A DNA stretch of 64,000 nt. It comes from Blautia sp. An249. GTDB taxonomy: Bacteria; Bacillota; Clostridia; Lachnospirales; Lachnospiraceae. Both the position numbers and the translations under genes were made by a program. The stretch lies in contig NZ_NFJL01000013.1 of NCBI RefSeq assembly GCF_002159835.1, positions 1 to 64,000 of the forward strand. The letters run 5' to 3'. This document shows positions 36,943 to 45,474 of this stretch, one piece after another; positions within the stretch are counted from its first letter, which is position 1, and each line of letters begins with the position of its first letter. The notes under the pieces were generated by a model, which did no database searches, was not told the origin of the DNA, and worked only from the letters and a program-made list of their open reading frames with translations.

Positions 36943-37794
36943 ATGCAGGGGAAGATTTATTTAGATATGGTCTTTATGACAAATCTTATTATGGATTATA
37001 TCCTGCTGAGACTGGCAGGGCATTTTCTGGAATGCAAAGCATCCAGAAAAAGGAGCCTGCTGGGAGCAGGCGCGGGAGCGCTGGCCGCCTGTCTGTTCTT
37101 ATATTTACCCACAGATAGTTTTTTGCCGGTTACCATACTGCTGCATGGAATGACAGCAGTTATTATGGTAAAAATAGGCTGTAATGTGAAAACAGGCAGT
37201 TTACTTATAAAAGCTATTGTGGCGCTGTATCTTACAGCGTTTTTATGTGGCGGTTTCTGGAGTGTTATGTCAACCAATGAGAAAATGACCGCCGGAAAAT
37301 TCCTGATTTTATCAGGAATCAGCTACCTGTTATTCACCTGCGTTTCTGTCGGATATGAGTATATTCAAATCCGGACAAAAAACCTGTATCAGATTACTTT
37401 AAGCACAAATGGGAAAGTAAAAAAGTTTTGGGGACTGTATGACACAGGGAATCTGCTGACGGATTGTGTCACAGGTCAGCCGGTATCGGTGATTGAGGAA
37501 CAGGCTTTGAAAACGCTGCTATCTGAAGAAATCCTAGACAAGTTAAGAAACCTAGAAGAAAAGCCAGGGGAGTTGGAAAGCACAGAACTGAAAGAGCTGC
37601 ATCCGCACTATATTCCCTATAAAAGCATTGGGGAACCGGCGGGTCTGCTTCTGGCAGTTACTTTAGAGGATTTATGTATACACACTCCCAGAGAGGTTAT
37701 TCATATTTCAAAACCAGTTCTGGCTATGTCATGGGGATCTTCCGCTTTGGGAAATAAGTATCAGGTTTTATTAAATTCCAAATTGTTACAATAG
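36943..37794 (+). CDS. spoIIGA: Sigma-E processing peptidase SpoIIGA
   Basis: SpoIIGA is a membrane aspartic protease that removes the pro-sequence from SigE during sporulation. The 283-residue protein has five membrane helices in its first 145 residues and a C-terminal protease domain with the catalytic motif G-L-Y-D-T-G-N at Asp177. It is followed after 14 bases by sigE, the standard operon. AGGAGG-type ribosome binding is visible for both genes. Confidence 0.92.
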   Translation: MQGKIYLDMVFMTNLIMDYILLRLAGHFLECKASRKRSLLGAGAGALAACLFLYLPTDSFLPVTILLHGMTAVIMVKIGCNVKTGSLLIKAIVALYLTAFLCGGFWSVMSTNEKMTAGKFLILSGISYLLFTCVSVGYEYIQIRTKNLYQITLSTNGKVKKFWGLYDTGNLLTDCVTGQPVSVIEEQALKTLLSEEILDKLRNLEEKPGELESTELKELHPHYIPYKSIGEPAGLLLAVTLEDLCIHTPREVIHISKPVLAMSWGSSALGNKYQVLLNSKLLQ

Positions 37795-37808
37795 GAGGGG
37801 TCATATCT

Positions 37809-38546
37809 ATGAGCGTAAAAGCAGCAGTGAATTATTATCCGGTACCATTCATTTCCAGATTTTCCACGATGGTTTTCAGTAAGCCCAAAGAGGTTTACTA
37901 TATCGGAGGTGCGGAAGTTCTGCCTCCGCCCCTGTCGCCGGAGAAGGAGGAGATGATACTCAGCAGGATTGGAAGCGGACAGGACAAAGAGGCAAAATCT
38001 GTCCTGATTGAACATAATCTCAGACTGGTGGTCTATATTGCAAAGAAATTTGACAATACCGGAGTAGGAGTGGAAGACTTAATTTCCATAGGAACCATCG
38101 GACTGATTAAAGCCATTAATACTTTTAATCCTACAAAAAAAATCAAAATAGCCACTTATGCCTCCAGATGCATCGAAAATGAAATTCTCATGTATCTGAG
38201 AAGAAACAGCAAAACAAAAATGGAGGTGTCCATTGATGAGCCTCTCAATGTGGACTGGGATGGTAACGAACTGCTTTTATCGGATATTCTGGGAACAGAT
38301 GAAGATGTGATCTCCAGGGGGATTGAAGACGAGGTGGAAAAGGATCTTCTGGGGCAGGCGATCAGTAAGCTGACCAAAAGGGAACAGACTATTATCAGGC
38401 TGCGTTTTGGACTGTACAGTCAGGACGGAAAAGAGAAAACCCAGAAAGAAGTTGCAGATTTACTGGGGATTTCCCAGTCCTATATCTCCAGGCTGGAAAA
38501 GAGAATTATGAAGCGGCTGAAAAAGGAAATTGTCAAATATGAATAG
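37809..38546 (+). CDS. sigE: Sporulation sigma factor SigE (pro-form)
   Basis: SigE is the first mother-cell sigma factor. The 245-residue pro-protein has a hydrophobic/basic pro-sequence (about residues 1-29) ending at the processing region K-E-V-Y-Y-I-G-G, nearly identical to that of Bacillus. Region 2 has [12 protein letters not shown] and [13 protein letters not shown]; region 4 has [14 protein letters not shown]. It is paired with its protease upstream. sigG is not adjacent as in Bacillus but lies 10 kb away on the other strand. Confidence 0.95.
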   Translation: MSVKAAVNYYPVPFISRFSTMVFSKPKEVYYIGGAEVLPPPLSPEKEEMILSRIGSGQDKEAKSVLIEHNLRLVVYIAKKFDNTGVGVEDLISIGTIGLIKAINTFNPTKKIKIATYASRCIENEILMYLRRNSKTKMEVSIDEPLNVDWDGNELLLSDILGTDEDVISRGIEDEVEKDLLGQAISKLTKREQTIIRLRFGLYSQDGKEKTQKEVADLLGISQSYISRLEKRIMKRLKKEIVKYE

Positions 38547-38702
38547 AGAAGGGACAAAGGCGGAGAGCTGATTGTGACCGCTGGGCGGTAAGAAAACTTG
38601 TTCCTGGATGCATACTTTCTCTTTCTAATTGGTGAAAATAAGAGTAAAATAGAAGTAATAGTTGGGGGAAACTATAAGAAAAGGAAAGGAAGGTATAAGA
38701 GT

Positions 38703-40178
38703 ATGTTAAGGAACATGAATTTGCCGGAGCGCCCATCGAAAGAGGAAATCAAAGAGCGGCTGAAAAAAGCGGGAGAAGAACTGTTTGCTCTTCAGATGGA
38801 GATTAAAAACCATAAGGTACCCGTATGTGTTCTGATTGAAGGATGGGGAGCAGCAGGGAAGGGAAGTCTGATTGGGAAAATTATCAAATACATTGATCCC
38901 AGATTTTTCAATGTGGCAGTGGTGTCTGCTCCTACCCAGGAAGAATTGAGGAAACCCTTTTTATACCGGTATTTCATCCAGATTCCGGAAGCGGGAAGAT
39001 TCACCTTCTTTGACGGAGGATGGATGGAACAGACGGTAAAAGAAAGGGCGGAAGGCAGCCTGGATAAAAAAGCCTATAAGCTGAGAATAGAAAGTGTGAA
39101 ACGGTTTGAACGGCAATTAACAGATAACGGCTACCTCCTTGTAAAGTATTTCTTCCAGATTACAGAAAAAGAACAGAAAAAACGGCTGGAAGGACTTTAC
39201 AGCCAGGAAGACACCCAGTGGAGAATCAGCGAATATGACAAATGGCAGAATGAAAATTATGATAAATGTACGGACTATTTTGAAAAATTCATGAATGATA
39301 CCAATACGTCTTCTGCCCCTTGGTATATTGTGGACGCACAGGAGAAGAAATGGGCGCAGCTTCAGGTTATGGAGACGTTAATCCAGCAGATAAAAGTCGC
39401 TCTGCAGAATCAGAGTCTGGCAGTTCCTATTTTACAGAATCCTTTTGAGCTTAAAAAAATGCCTCTTTTAAATGAAATTCCTCTGGAAGGAAAAGAAATT
39501 CCGGAAGACGAGTATAAAGAAGAACTGAAGAAACTGCAGAAAGAGCTGGGAGAACTGCATAACCGCCTTTACCGGAAAAAGGTACCGGTGGTGATTGTCT
39601 ATGAAGGCTGGGATGCAGCGGGAAAAGGAGGAAATATCAAAAGAATTACAGAAGCTCTGGATCCCAGAGGGTACGAAGTGCACCCCATTGCCAGTCCCCA
39701 GCCCTATGAAAAGGCCCGCCATTATCTCTGGCGATTCTGGACCCGCCTTCCCAAGACCGGTCATATAGCCATATTTGACAGAAGCTGGTATGGCCGCGTC
39801 ATGGTAGAACGTCTGGAGGGCTTCTGCAGCGAAAATGACTGGAAACGGGCCTATAATGAAATGAACGAATTTGAAAAAGAGCTGTCCGACTGGGGCGCCG
39901 TTATTTTTAAATTCTGGGTACAAATAGATAAGGATACCCAACTGGAGCGCTTTACTCTTCGTCAGAATACTCCGGAGAAACGGTGGAAGATTACAGATGA
40001 AGACTGGAGAAACCGAGAGAAATGGGATGCCTATGAAGAGGCGGTAAATGAAATGATACAGAAGACAAGCACAACGTATGCCCCATGGTATGTACTGGAA
40101 TCGGTGGACAAGAAATACGCCCGGATAAAAGCTCTGAAAATTGTAATAAAAACCCTGAAAAAAGTGCTGGACGACTGA
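38703..40178 (+). CDS. pap: Polyphosphate:AMP phosphotransferase (two PPK2 domains)
   Basis: This PPK2-type kinase uses polyphosphate to phosphorylate AMP to ADP. The ATG at 38703 gives 491 residues with two tandem PPK2 domains. The C-terminal one is intact: Walker A E-G-W-D-A-A-G-K-G-G near 300 and lid F-D-R-S-W-Y-G-R near 357. The N-terminal one is altered: E-G-W-G-A-A-G-K-G-S lacks the Asp, and F-D-G-G-W-M-E-Q lacks the lid Arg. As in Pseudomonas Pap, only the C-terminal half is expected to be catalytic. It stands between sigE and the SHMT-like cluster. Confidence 0.88.
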   Translation: MLRNMNLPERPSKEEIKERLKKAGEELFALQMEIKNHKVPVCVLIEGWGAAGKGSLIGKIIKYIDPRFFNVAVVSAPTQEELRKPFLYRYFIQIPEAGRFTFFDGGWMEQTVKERAEGSLDKKAYKLRIESVKRFERQLTDNGYLLVKYFFQITEKEQKKRLEGLYSQEDTQWRISEYDKWQNENYDKCTDYFEKFMNDTNTSSAPWYIVDAQEKKWAQLQVMETLIQQIKVALQNQSLAVPILQNPFELKKMPLLNEIPLEGKEIPEDEYKEELKKLQKELGELHNRLYRKKVPVVIVYEGWDAAGKGGNIKRITEALDPRGYEVHPIASPQPYEKARHYLWRFWTRLPKTGHIAIFDRSWYGRVMVERLEGFCSENDWKRAYNEMNEFEKELSDWGAVIFKFWVQIDKDTQLERFTLRQNTPEKRWKITDEDWRNREKWDAYEEAVNEMIQKTSTTYAPWYVLESVDKKYARIKALKIVIKTLKKVLDD

Positions 40179-40355
40179 TTATTCTGTCAGATTACAGGAA
40201 ACAGGTATAAAAAACAAAATTGATAAAAAATACGACAAACCCGGGAATACCGAATTGAGAAGCAGAAAGGTATAATAGAACGGAAGGGAAAAGAAAACAG
40301 TCTTTTCCCGAAGGGTATTTTCAGAAAGAATAAACTTAGGAGAGGAGAAGGATAT
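40179..40355 (+). promoter_or_regulatory. Promoter and hairpin leader of the first SHMT-like gene
   Basis: TATAAT at 40271-40276 has no good -35 at the normal distance, suggesting an activator-dependent promoter. In the leader, GGGAAAAGA and TCTTTTCCC (40286-40309) form a 9-bp hairpin without a T tract. The AraC-type regulators encoded downstream are candidate activators; this is inference. Confidence 0.4.
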
Positions 40356-41636
40356 ATGTTAAAAGAAACGAGAAAGACAGACCCGGAAGTTGCGGCATTG
40401 GTAGATGAGGAGCTGGATCGCCAGGAACATAATATTGAAATGATTGCCTCCGAGAGTACAGCCCCCCTTCCTGTTATGGAATTATCAGGATCCGTTTTTA
40501 CCAATAAGACACTGGAAGGTTATCCGGGCGCCCGTTTCCAGGCAGGTTCTCATGTGGCAGACAAGCTGGAAAATCTGGCGTGTGAACGTGCAAAGGCTCT
40601 TTTCGGAGCAGACTGCGCCAATATCCAGTCCTATTCCGGCTCAACTGCTAACTATAGCATATATGCGTCTATTCTGGAGCCGGGAGATAAGATTTTAAGT
40701 ATGCGCTTAGACCAGGGAGGACATCTGACTCATGGTTCACCCGCCAACTGGGTAAGCAAAATTTATAACTTTGAATTTTACTCCATTGATAAAGAAACAG
40801 AATTAATTGATTATGACGGAATGGAAGCCAAGGCAAAAGAATTTCAGCCGAAACTGATTATTGCCGGCGCAAGTTCCTATTCCCGGTTAATTGATTATGA
40901 GAGAATTTCCAAAATTGCCAAAGAAGTGGGAGCTTATTTCATGGTAGATATGGCACACATTGCAGGCCTTGTGGCTGCAGGTGTGATTCCAAGCCCTATT
41001 CCTTATGCAGATTTTGTAAGTTCTTCCACCACAAAGACCTTCTGCGGAGCCAGAAGCGGTATGGTATTCTGCAAAAAAGAACATGAAAAACTTCTGAAGA
41101 AAGGTACTTTCCCGGGAGCTCTGGGGTCCATGCACTTAAATACCATGGCAGCGAAATGCTGGTCCTTTAAATATGCGGCAAGCGATGAATTCAAGGCAAT
41201 TATGAAGCAGGTAGTTGCCAATGCGAAATGCCTGGCTCAGGAGCTGACAAATTACGGATTCCGCATTGTAAGCGGCGGAACGGACAATCATCTTCTGGTT
41301 GCAGACTTAAGAAACAAGAAGATTACAGGAAAGACCTTCCAGAACGCTCTGGATGCAGTGGGAATTACTGTAAACAAAAATATGGTTCCCTTTGATCCGG
41401 AGAAACCAGGGGTAACCAGCGGCGTCCGGATTGGCCTGACAGCCGTTACCCAGAGAGGATTAAAAGAACCGGAAATCAAAGAAATTGCAGCGATTATGAA
41501 TCAGGTTGCAAATGCTCCGGAGGACGAAGCAAATCTGGCAGCCTGCAAAGCAAAAGCAGAAGCTTTAATTGCAAAGTTTCCTTTATATCCGGCTGGACTT
41601 TCAGTGATTAAGCAGACAAGTAAATTCCATAGATAA
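40356..41636 (+). CDS. Serine hydroxymethyltransferase-like PLP enzyme (copy 1)
   Basis: The 426-residue protein is plainly of the SHMT fold: G-G-H-L-T-H-G (His123), V-D-M-A-H (Asp198, His201), PLP Lys227, Arg233 and substrate Arg358 in S-G-V-R-I-G. Several residues fixed in ordinary SHMT are changed. By E. coli numbering, Tyr55 is Thr52, Tyr64 is Phe61, Tyr65 is Gln62 and His228 before the PLP Lys is Thr226; the G-P-R-G-G loop reads G-A-R-S-G. Glu57 and Asn347 equivalents remain. Tyr55-to-Thr is the change reported to open SHMT to D-serine and D-alanine. The C-terminus looks shifted by a one-base deletion (15-residue tail after A413). Housekeeping GlyA function is doubtful. Confidence 0.85.
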   Translation: MLKETRKTDPEVAALVDEELDRQEHNIEMIASESTAPLPVMELSGSVFTNKTLEGYPGARFQAGSHVADKLENLACERAKALFGADCANIQSYSGSTANYSIYASILEPGDKILSMRLDQGGHLTHGSPANWVSKIYNFEFYSIDKETELIDYDGMEAKAKEFQPKLIIAGASSYSRLIDYERISKIAKEVGAYFMVDMAHIAGLVAAGVIPSPIPYADFVSSSTTKTFCGARSGMVFCKKEHEKLLKKGTFPGALGSMHLNTMAAKCWSFKYAASDEFKAIMKQVVANAKCLAQELTNYGFRIVSGGTDNHLLVADLRNKKITGKTFQNALDAVGITVNKNMVPFDPEKPGVTSGVRIGLTAVTQRGLKEPEIKEIAAIMNQVANAPEDEANLAACKAKAEALIAKFPLYPAGLSVIKQTSKFHR

Positions 41637-41648
41637 ATTGCCCCTCTG

Positions 41649-41680
41649 AAATACCGCCATGAACTGTGGCGGTATTTCCT
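41649..41680 (+). terminator. Terminator of the first SHMT-like gene
   Basis: Perfect arms AAATACCGCCA (41649-41659) and TGGCGGTATTT (41667-41677) enclose a seven-base loop; a short C/T stretch follows. Confidence 0.75.
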
Positions 41681-41682
41681 AT

Positions 41683-41711
41683 TTGACAAGGAATTTTCTT
41701 TTCTGTAAACT
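41683..41711 (+). promoter_or_regulatory. Promoter of the first cupin-PocR kinase
   Basis: TTGACA (41683-41688) with a 17-base spacer to TAAACT (41706-41711) starts right after the SHMT-like terminator, so the kinase-regulator pair can be made independently of the enzyme gene. Confidence 0.6.
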
Positions 41712-41785
41712 GAAAGAACATAAATATTCCAGGACATTAGGCAGACAGAAAGGAGCAGAAGTTTCTAAGCTTCACAGACAGCAGC

Positions 41786-43294
41786 ATGAGAATACAAAAG
41801 ACAGACTGGGGCCATATTGAGTGGATGGAAAATGAGGCCGGCGGCATATTCATACAGGGTTTGAATGTGGGACTGGTAGTTTTAGAGACAGGAGCCAATC
41901 ATCCCCCGCATAAACATTACGATGAACAGGTAAACTATGTAGTGCAGGGACAGGCGGTTGCCTATATAGACGGGAAAGAAATTACCATGAAACCGGGAAA
42001 TTTTTACCACTGGCCTATGGGTGTGGTCCATGAAGCATACAATATTGGAAATGTACCGTTTGTTCATTTGATGATTTCCAGTTCAGAAAACGCAACACTG
42101 GAGGAATTTGTAAAAGACAAAAAGAAAAAGTGGATAGAAGGAACCGGACTTCTGGACAGGCAGACGGGGCAGTTATATATTGCAGTGGAAGCCATTCGGA
42201 CGCAGTTTCTGGAGACGCTCAGGTACCCTTATGTGATTTTTGACGGAAATGGAAACCGGATTTCTCAAAGCAAAACGTTTCCTGCGTATTGTACACAAAT
42301 CTGTGATCCGGCAGCACACGACGGGATGTGCGAATGTATGCTTACGGATCAGATCGAACAGTTCCAGCAGGAAAAGACGTTCTTTTGTCCCCACGGTATT
42401 GAGATTTTCAGTATTCCCCTGATTGATGAAAAGCATTTTCTGGGTTATATTCAGGGCGGCTATATCTGGCAGTCTCAATACGGAAATAAACCGGATATGG
42501 AAATCTATGATACTCCGGAAAGCACGGCAATAGGGATTAAAAACCTGCTTCGAAGAATAGCAAAAGCGGTTAAAAACTACTGCGAATTTGAGCAGTACCG
42601 GATAGAACTGGAAGAAAGAGAGGCAGAATTATTCCACAGCAGGCAATCCCAGAGGATGCTGGTGAAAGATTTAAAAGATGTGAAATCAGAAATGACAGAT
42701 CTGAAGATTAGCAATCATTTCCTGTTTAATACGTTGAACAGTATGGCAGCTATGGCTCTGGACGGCGGGGTGACGCCTCTTTATGAATCCATTGTAGATT
42801 TATCAAAACTGTTTCATTATAATTTAAAAAACAGAGGGATGCTGGTACCTCTGAGAAAAGAAATCGAGTATTTACAGGCATATCTGAAACTGCAGAAACT
42901 CCGGTATGGAGAGCAGCTTCATATAACCTACGATATTGACGAAAGGCTGTATTCCTGTAAGGTGCCGTTTAATTTTTTACAGCCGGTTGCCGAAAATGCA
43001 TTTGTCCATGGCTTTCAGGGAAAGGAAGAGAAGCGTCTGGAGATTCATATACACAGACGGGAAGAGAGTATGGAGATTTTAATTACGAATACGGGAACGG
43101 TACTAAGCGCCAGGGAATGCTATTCTATTAATCAGAGAATTATGGGAAAAGTGGCCCATGGATTGTCCATGGTAAGGAATAAACTGCAGTCAGTCTATGA
43201 TAAAAATTTTCAGATGGAGATTTTATCTGATAAGGAGCAAAAGACGAGGGTAAGGATTGCCTTTCCCCTGAATCCGCAAAAGAGAGGAGACTAA
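41786..43294 (+). CDS. Cupin-PocR sensor histidine kinase (copy 1)
   Basis: The 502-residue kinase has no membrane segments, so it senses a cytoplasmic ligand. An N-terminal cupin (about 20-100) keeps the metal ligands His42, His44, Glu47 and His82. A PocR domain (about 130-265) carries Cys169, Cys173, Cys182, Cys184 and Cys201, and ends near C-E-F-E-Q. After a coiled coil (about 270-305) comes a LytS/YesM-type kinase: His311 in N-H-F-L-F-N (Asn replaces the usual Pro), N-box Q-P-V-A-E-N-A near 399-405, and G-L-S-M near 459. The regulator gene follows after four bases. PocR domains bind small organic molecules. Confidence 0.85.
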   Translation: MRIQKTDWGHIEWMENEAGGIFIQGLNVGLVVLETGANHPPHKHYDEQVNYVVQGQAVAYIDGKEITMKPGNFYHWPMGVVHEAYNIGNVPFVHLMISSSENATLEEFVKDKKKKWIEGTGLLDRQTGQLYIAVEAIRTQFLETLRYPYVIFDGNGNRISQSKTFPAYCTQICDPAAHDGMCECMLTDQIEQFQQEKTFFCPHGIEIFSIPLIDEKHFLGYIQGGYIWQSQYGNKPDMEIYDTPESTAIGIKNLLRRIAKAVKNYCEFEQYRIELEEREAELFHSRQSQRMLVKDLKDVKSEMTDLKISNHFLFNTLNSMAAMALDGGVTPLYESIVDLSKLFHYNLKNRGMLVPLRKEIEYLQAYLKLQKLRYGEQLHITYDIDERLYSCKVPFNFLQPVAENAFVHGFQGKEEKRLEIHIHRREESMEILITNTGTVLSARECYSINQRIMGKVAHGLSMVRNKLQSVYDKNFQMEILSDKEQKTRVRIAFPLNPQKRGD

Positions 43295-43298
43295 GAAG

Positions 43299-44030
43299 AT
43301 GATTCGGGCAGTGATTTGTGATGACGAAAAGGCAGCATTAAATATTATCCGGCATTTTATCGAAAACGAGAATTTACCCATTGAAATTGTAGGGACAGCA
43401 GAAGACGGAAACCAGGCTCTGGAGCTGATTTCCAGGGAAAAGCCGAACCTTGTTTTTATGGATATTCAAATGCCTTTTATGGACGGATTTGAGGTGATGA
43501 AAAGAATCAGAGACACGAAAGTGATCATTGTAACGGCATATGATTCCTTTGAATATGCACAGAGAGCGCTGCGTCTGGGCGCCTGTGACATTATCTTAAA
43601 ACCCATCGAACTTGCCCAGCTGAAAAGTGCAGTGACCCGAGCGGTAGGATGGAATTTCACGGGGAACAAAACTATTAACTGTGTGCTGGAGTACATTCAT
43701 AAAAACTATAATCAGAAAATCGATCTGGACACACTGGCGCAGATTGCCTACTGTACTCAGAGCCATCTGGCCCATCAGTTTAAGAAACATGTGGGAATGA
43801 CAATTATGTCCTATGTTCATAAAATCCGAATCGAGGCGGCGGTAAATCTTCTGAGGGAACAGGAAAACTCTATTCAGGAGATAGCCGAACTGGTAGGCTA
43901 CCAGAATCTGAATAACTTTTACAAGTATTTTAAACTCTATATGAATGATACACCAGCGGTTTATGTGCAGAAATTTGGCAGAAATCACAGATTATCCACG
44001 GATACGGAGGAGGAAGGTTGGTCAAAATAG
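43299..44030 (+). CDS. Response regulator with AraC-type DNA-binding domain (copy 1)
   Basis: The 243-residue regulator has a receiver domain (1-120) with the acidic pocket Asp8/Asp9, phospho-acceptor Asp55 in F-M-D-I-Q-M-P, Thr near 78 and Lys near 102 in K-P-I. The AraC-type domain (about 135-235) has two helix-turn-helix motifs, of which the second is I-Q-E-I-A-E-L-V-G-Y-Q-N. It is paired with the cupin-PocR kinase upstream and stands 104 bases before the second SHMT-like gene. It most likely activates the enzyme genes. Confidence 0.88.
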   Translation: MIRAVICDDEKAALNIIRHFIENENLPIEIVGTAEDGNQALELISREKPNLVFMDIQMPFMDGFEVMKRIRDTKVIIVTAYDSFEYAQRALRLGACDIILKPIELAQLKSAVTRAVGWNFTGNKTINCVLEYIHKNYNQKIDLDTLAQIAYCTQSHLAHQFKKHVGMTIMSYVHKIRIEAAVNLLREQENSIQEIAELVGYQNLNNFYKYFKLYMNDTPAVYVQKFGRNHRLSTDTEEEGWSK

Positions 44031-44133
44031 ATAAAGAATCTGTCAATGGGGATCATAGAATCCGGAAAGAGAAAATGAGATAATACATTCAACAAAAGAA
44101 AGCAGTTATTTCGTTTCAGAGAGGAGAAGGATT

Positions 44134-45393
44134 ATGTTAAAAGTTACAAGACAGACAGACCCCATGCTGGCAGAATTAGTAGATGAAGAATTAAGCCGTC
44201 AGGAGCATAATATCGAAATGATCGCATCCGAAAGTACAGCCCCGCTGGCTGTTATGGAATTATCCGGAAGCGTATTTACAAACAAGACGCTGGAAGGTTA
44301 TCCGGGAGCACGTTTCCAGGCAGGTTCTCATGTGGCGGATAAGGTAGAGACTCTGGCAGTGGAAAGAGCGAAAGAACTTTTCCATGCAGAACATGCGAAT
44401 ATTCAGTCTTATTCCGGTTCCACAGCAAACTACAGTGTTTTTGCGGCTGTTTTGAAACCAGGCGACAAAGTTTTAAGTATGCGTCTGGATCAGGGCGGAC
44501 ATCTGACCCATGGTTCACCGGCTAACTGGGTAAGCAAGATTTATCATTTTGAATTTTATGCAATGGATCCGGAGACAGAACTGATTGATTATGACGCTCT
44601 GGAAGCAAAAGCAAAAGAATATCAGCCGAAACTGATTATCGCCGGCGCAAGTTCTTATTCCCGTCTGATCGACTATGAAAGAATTGCAAAAGTGGCGAAA
44701 GAAGTAGGCGCTTACTTTATGGTAGATATGGCGCACATTGCAGGCCTTGTGGCTGCAGGCGTGATTCCAAGCCCCATTCCTTATGCAGATTTTGTTACTT
44801 CTTCCACCACCAAGACCTTCTGCAGCGCCAGAAGCGGTATGGTATTCTGTAAGAAAGAGCATGCAAAATTACTGGATAAAGGAACTTTCCCGGGCGCTCT
44901 GGGCTCTATCCAGTTACATACCATGGCAGCGAAATGCTGGTCCTTTAAATATGCTGCAAGCGATGAATTTAAAGCAATTATGGAGCAGGTAGTTGCCAAT
45001 GCAAAATGCCTGGCCCAGGAGCTGACAAATTACGGATTCCGCATTGTAAGCGGTGGAACGGACAATCATCTTCTGGTTGCAGACTTAAGAAATAAGAAGA
45101 TTACAGGAAAGACCTTCCAGAACGCTCTGGATGCAGTGGGAATTACTGTAAATAAAAACATGGTTCCCTTTGATCCGGAGAAACCAGGGGTAACCAGCGG
45201 CGTCCGGATTGGTCTGACAGCCGTTACCCAGAGAGGATTAAAAGAACCGGAAATCAAGGAAATTGCAGCGATTATGAATCAAGTTGCAAATGCTCCGGAG
45301 GATGAGGCAAACCTGGCAGCCTGCAAAGCAAAGGCAGAAGCTTTAATCAGCAAATTCCCTCTGTATCCGGCAGGAGCTTTTGACGAAAATTAA
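44134..45393 (+). CDS. Serine hydroxymethyltransferase-like PLP enzyme (copy 2)
   Basis: This 419-residue protein is close to copy 1 and shares all its unusual active-site residues (Thr for Tyr55, Phe and Gln for Tyr64/Tyr65, S-S-T-T-K at the PLP Lys). The PLP loop reads C-S-A-R-S-G rather than C-G-A-R-S-G. The C-terminus is A-G-A-F-D-E-N, which appears to be the ancestral end. Its DNA from about 44920 to 45350 is almost identical to copy 1 at synonymous sites, whereas the first half is clearly diverged. D-serine dehydratase follows after 81 bases. Ribosome binding AGAGGAGAAGG is shared with copy 1. Confidence 0.85.
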   Translation: MLKVTRQTDPMLAELVDEELSRQEHNIEMIASESTAPLAVMELSGSVFTNKTLEGYPGARFQAGSHVADKVETLAVERAKELFHAEHANIQSYSGSTANYSVFAAVLKPGDKVLSMRLDQGGHLTHGSPANWVSKIYHFEFYAMDPETELIDYDALEAKAKEYQPKLIIAGASSYSRLIDYERIAKVAKEVGAYFMVDMAHIAGLVAAGVIPSPIPYADFVTSSTTKTFCSARSGMVFCKKEHAKLLDKGTFPGALGSIQLHTMAAKCWSFKYAASDEFKAIMEQVVANAKCLAQELTNYGFRIVSGGTDNHLLVADLRNKKITGKTFQNALDAVGITVNKNMVPFDPEKPGVTSGVRIGLTAVTQRGLKEPEIKEIAAIMNQVANAPEDEANLAACKAKAEALISKFPLYPAGAFDEN

Positions 45394-45412
45394 TAATTGA
45401 TAAAAATCAGGA

Positions 45413-45440
45413 GGGGCTGTTGCAGACAGCCCCTTCTGCT
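45413..45440 (+). terminator. Weak terminator or attenuator before dsdA
   Basis: GGGGCTGT (45413-45420) and ACAGCCCC (45426-45433) form an 8-bp stem, but the following stretch TTCTGCTCTTG is only partly T-rich. It may reduce rather than stop read-through into dsdA. Confidence 0.45.
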
Positions 45441-45474
45441 CTTGAAATAAAAAAGGAAAGGCGGATGAAAAAAT

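Noticed and set aside
41649-41677. Possible riboswitch between the SHMT-like gene and the first kinase
   Set aside because: The structure is a simple perfect hairpin fitting a terminator; no conserved glycine or other riboswitch core is visible.
40356-45393. Initial idea that the SHMT-like enzymes had lost the pterin-contacting Asn347
   Set aside because: Renumbering against E. coli SHMT shows the N-K-N motif is retained at residue 342; only Tyr55, Tyr64, Tyr65 and His228 equivalents are changed.
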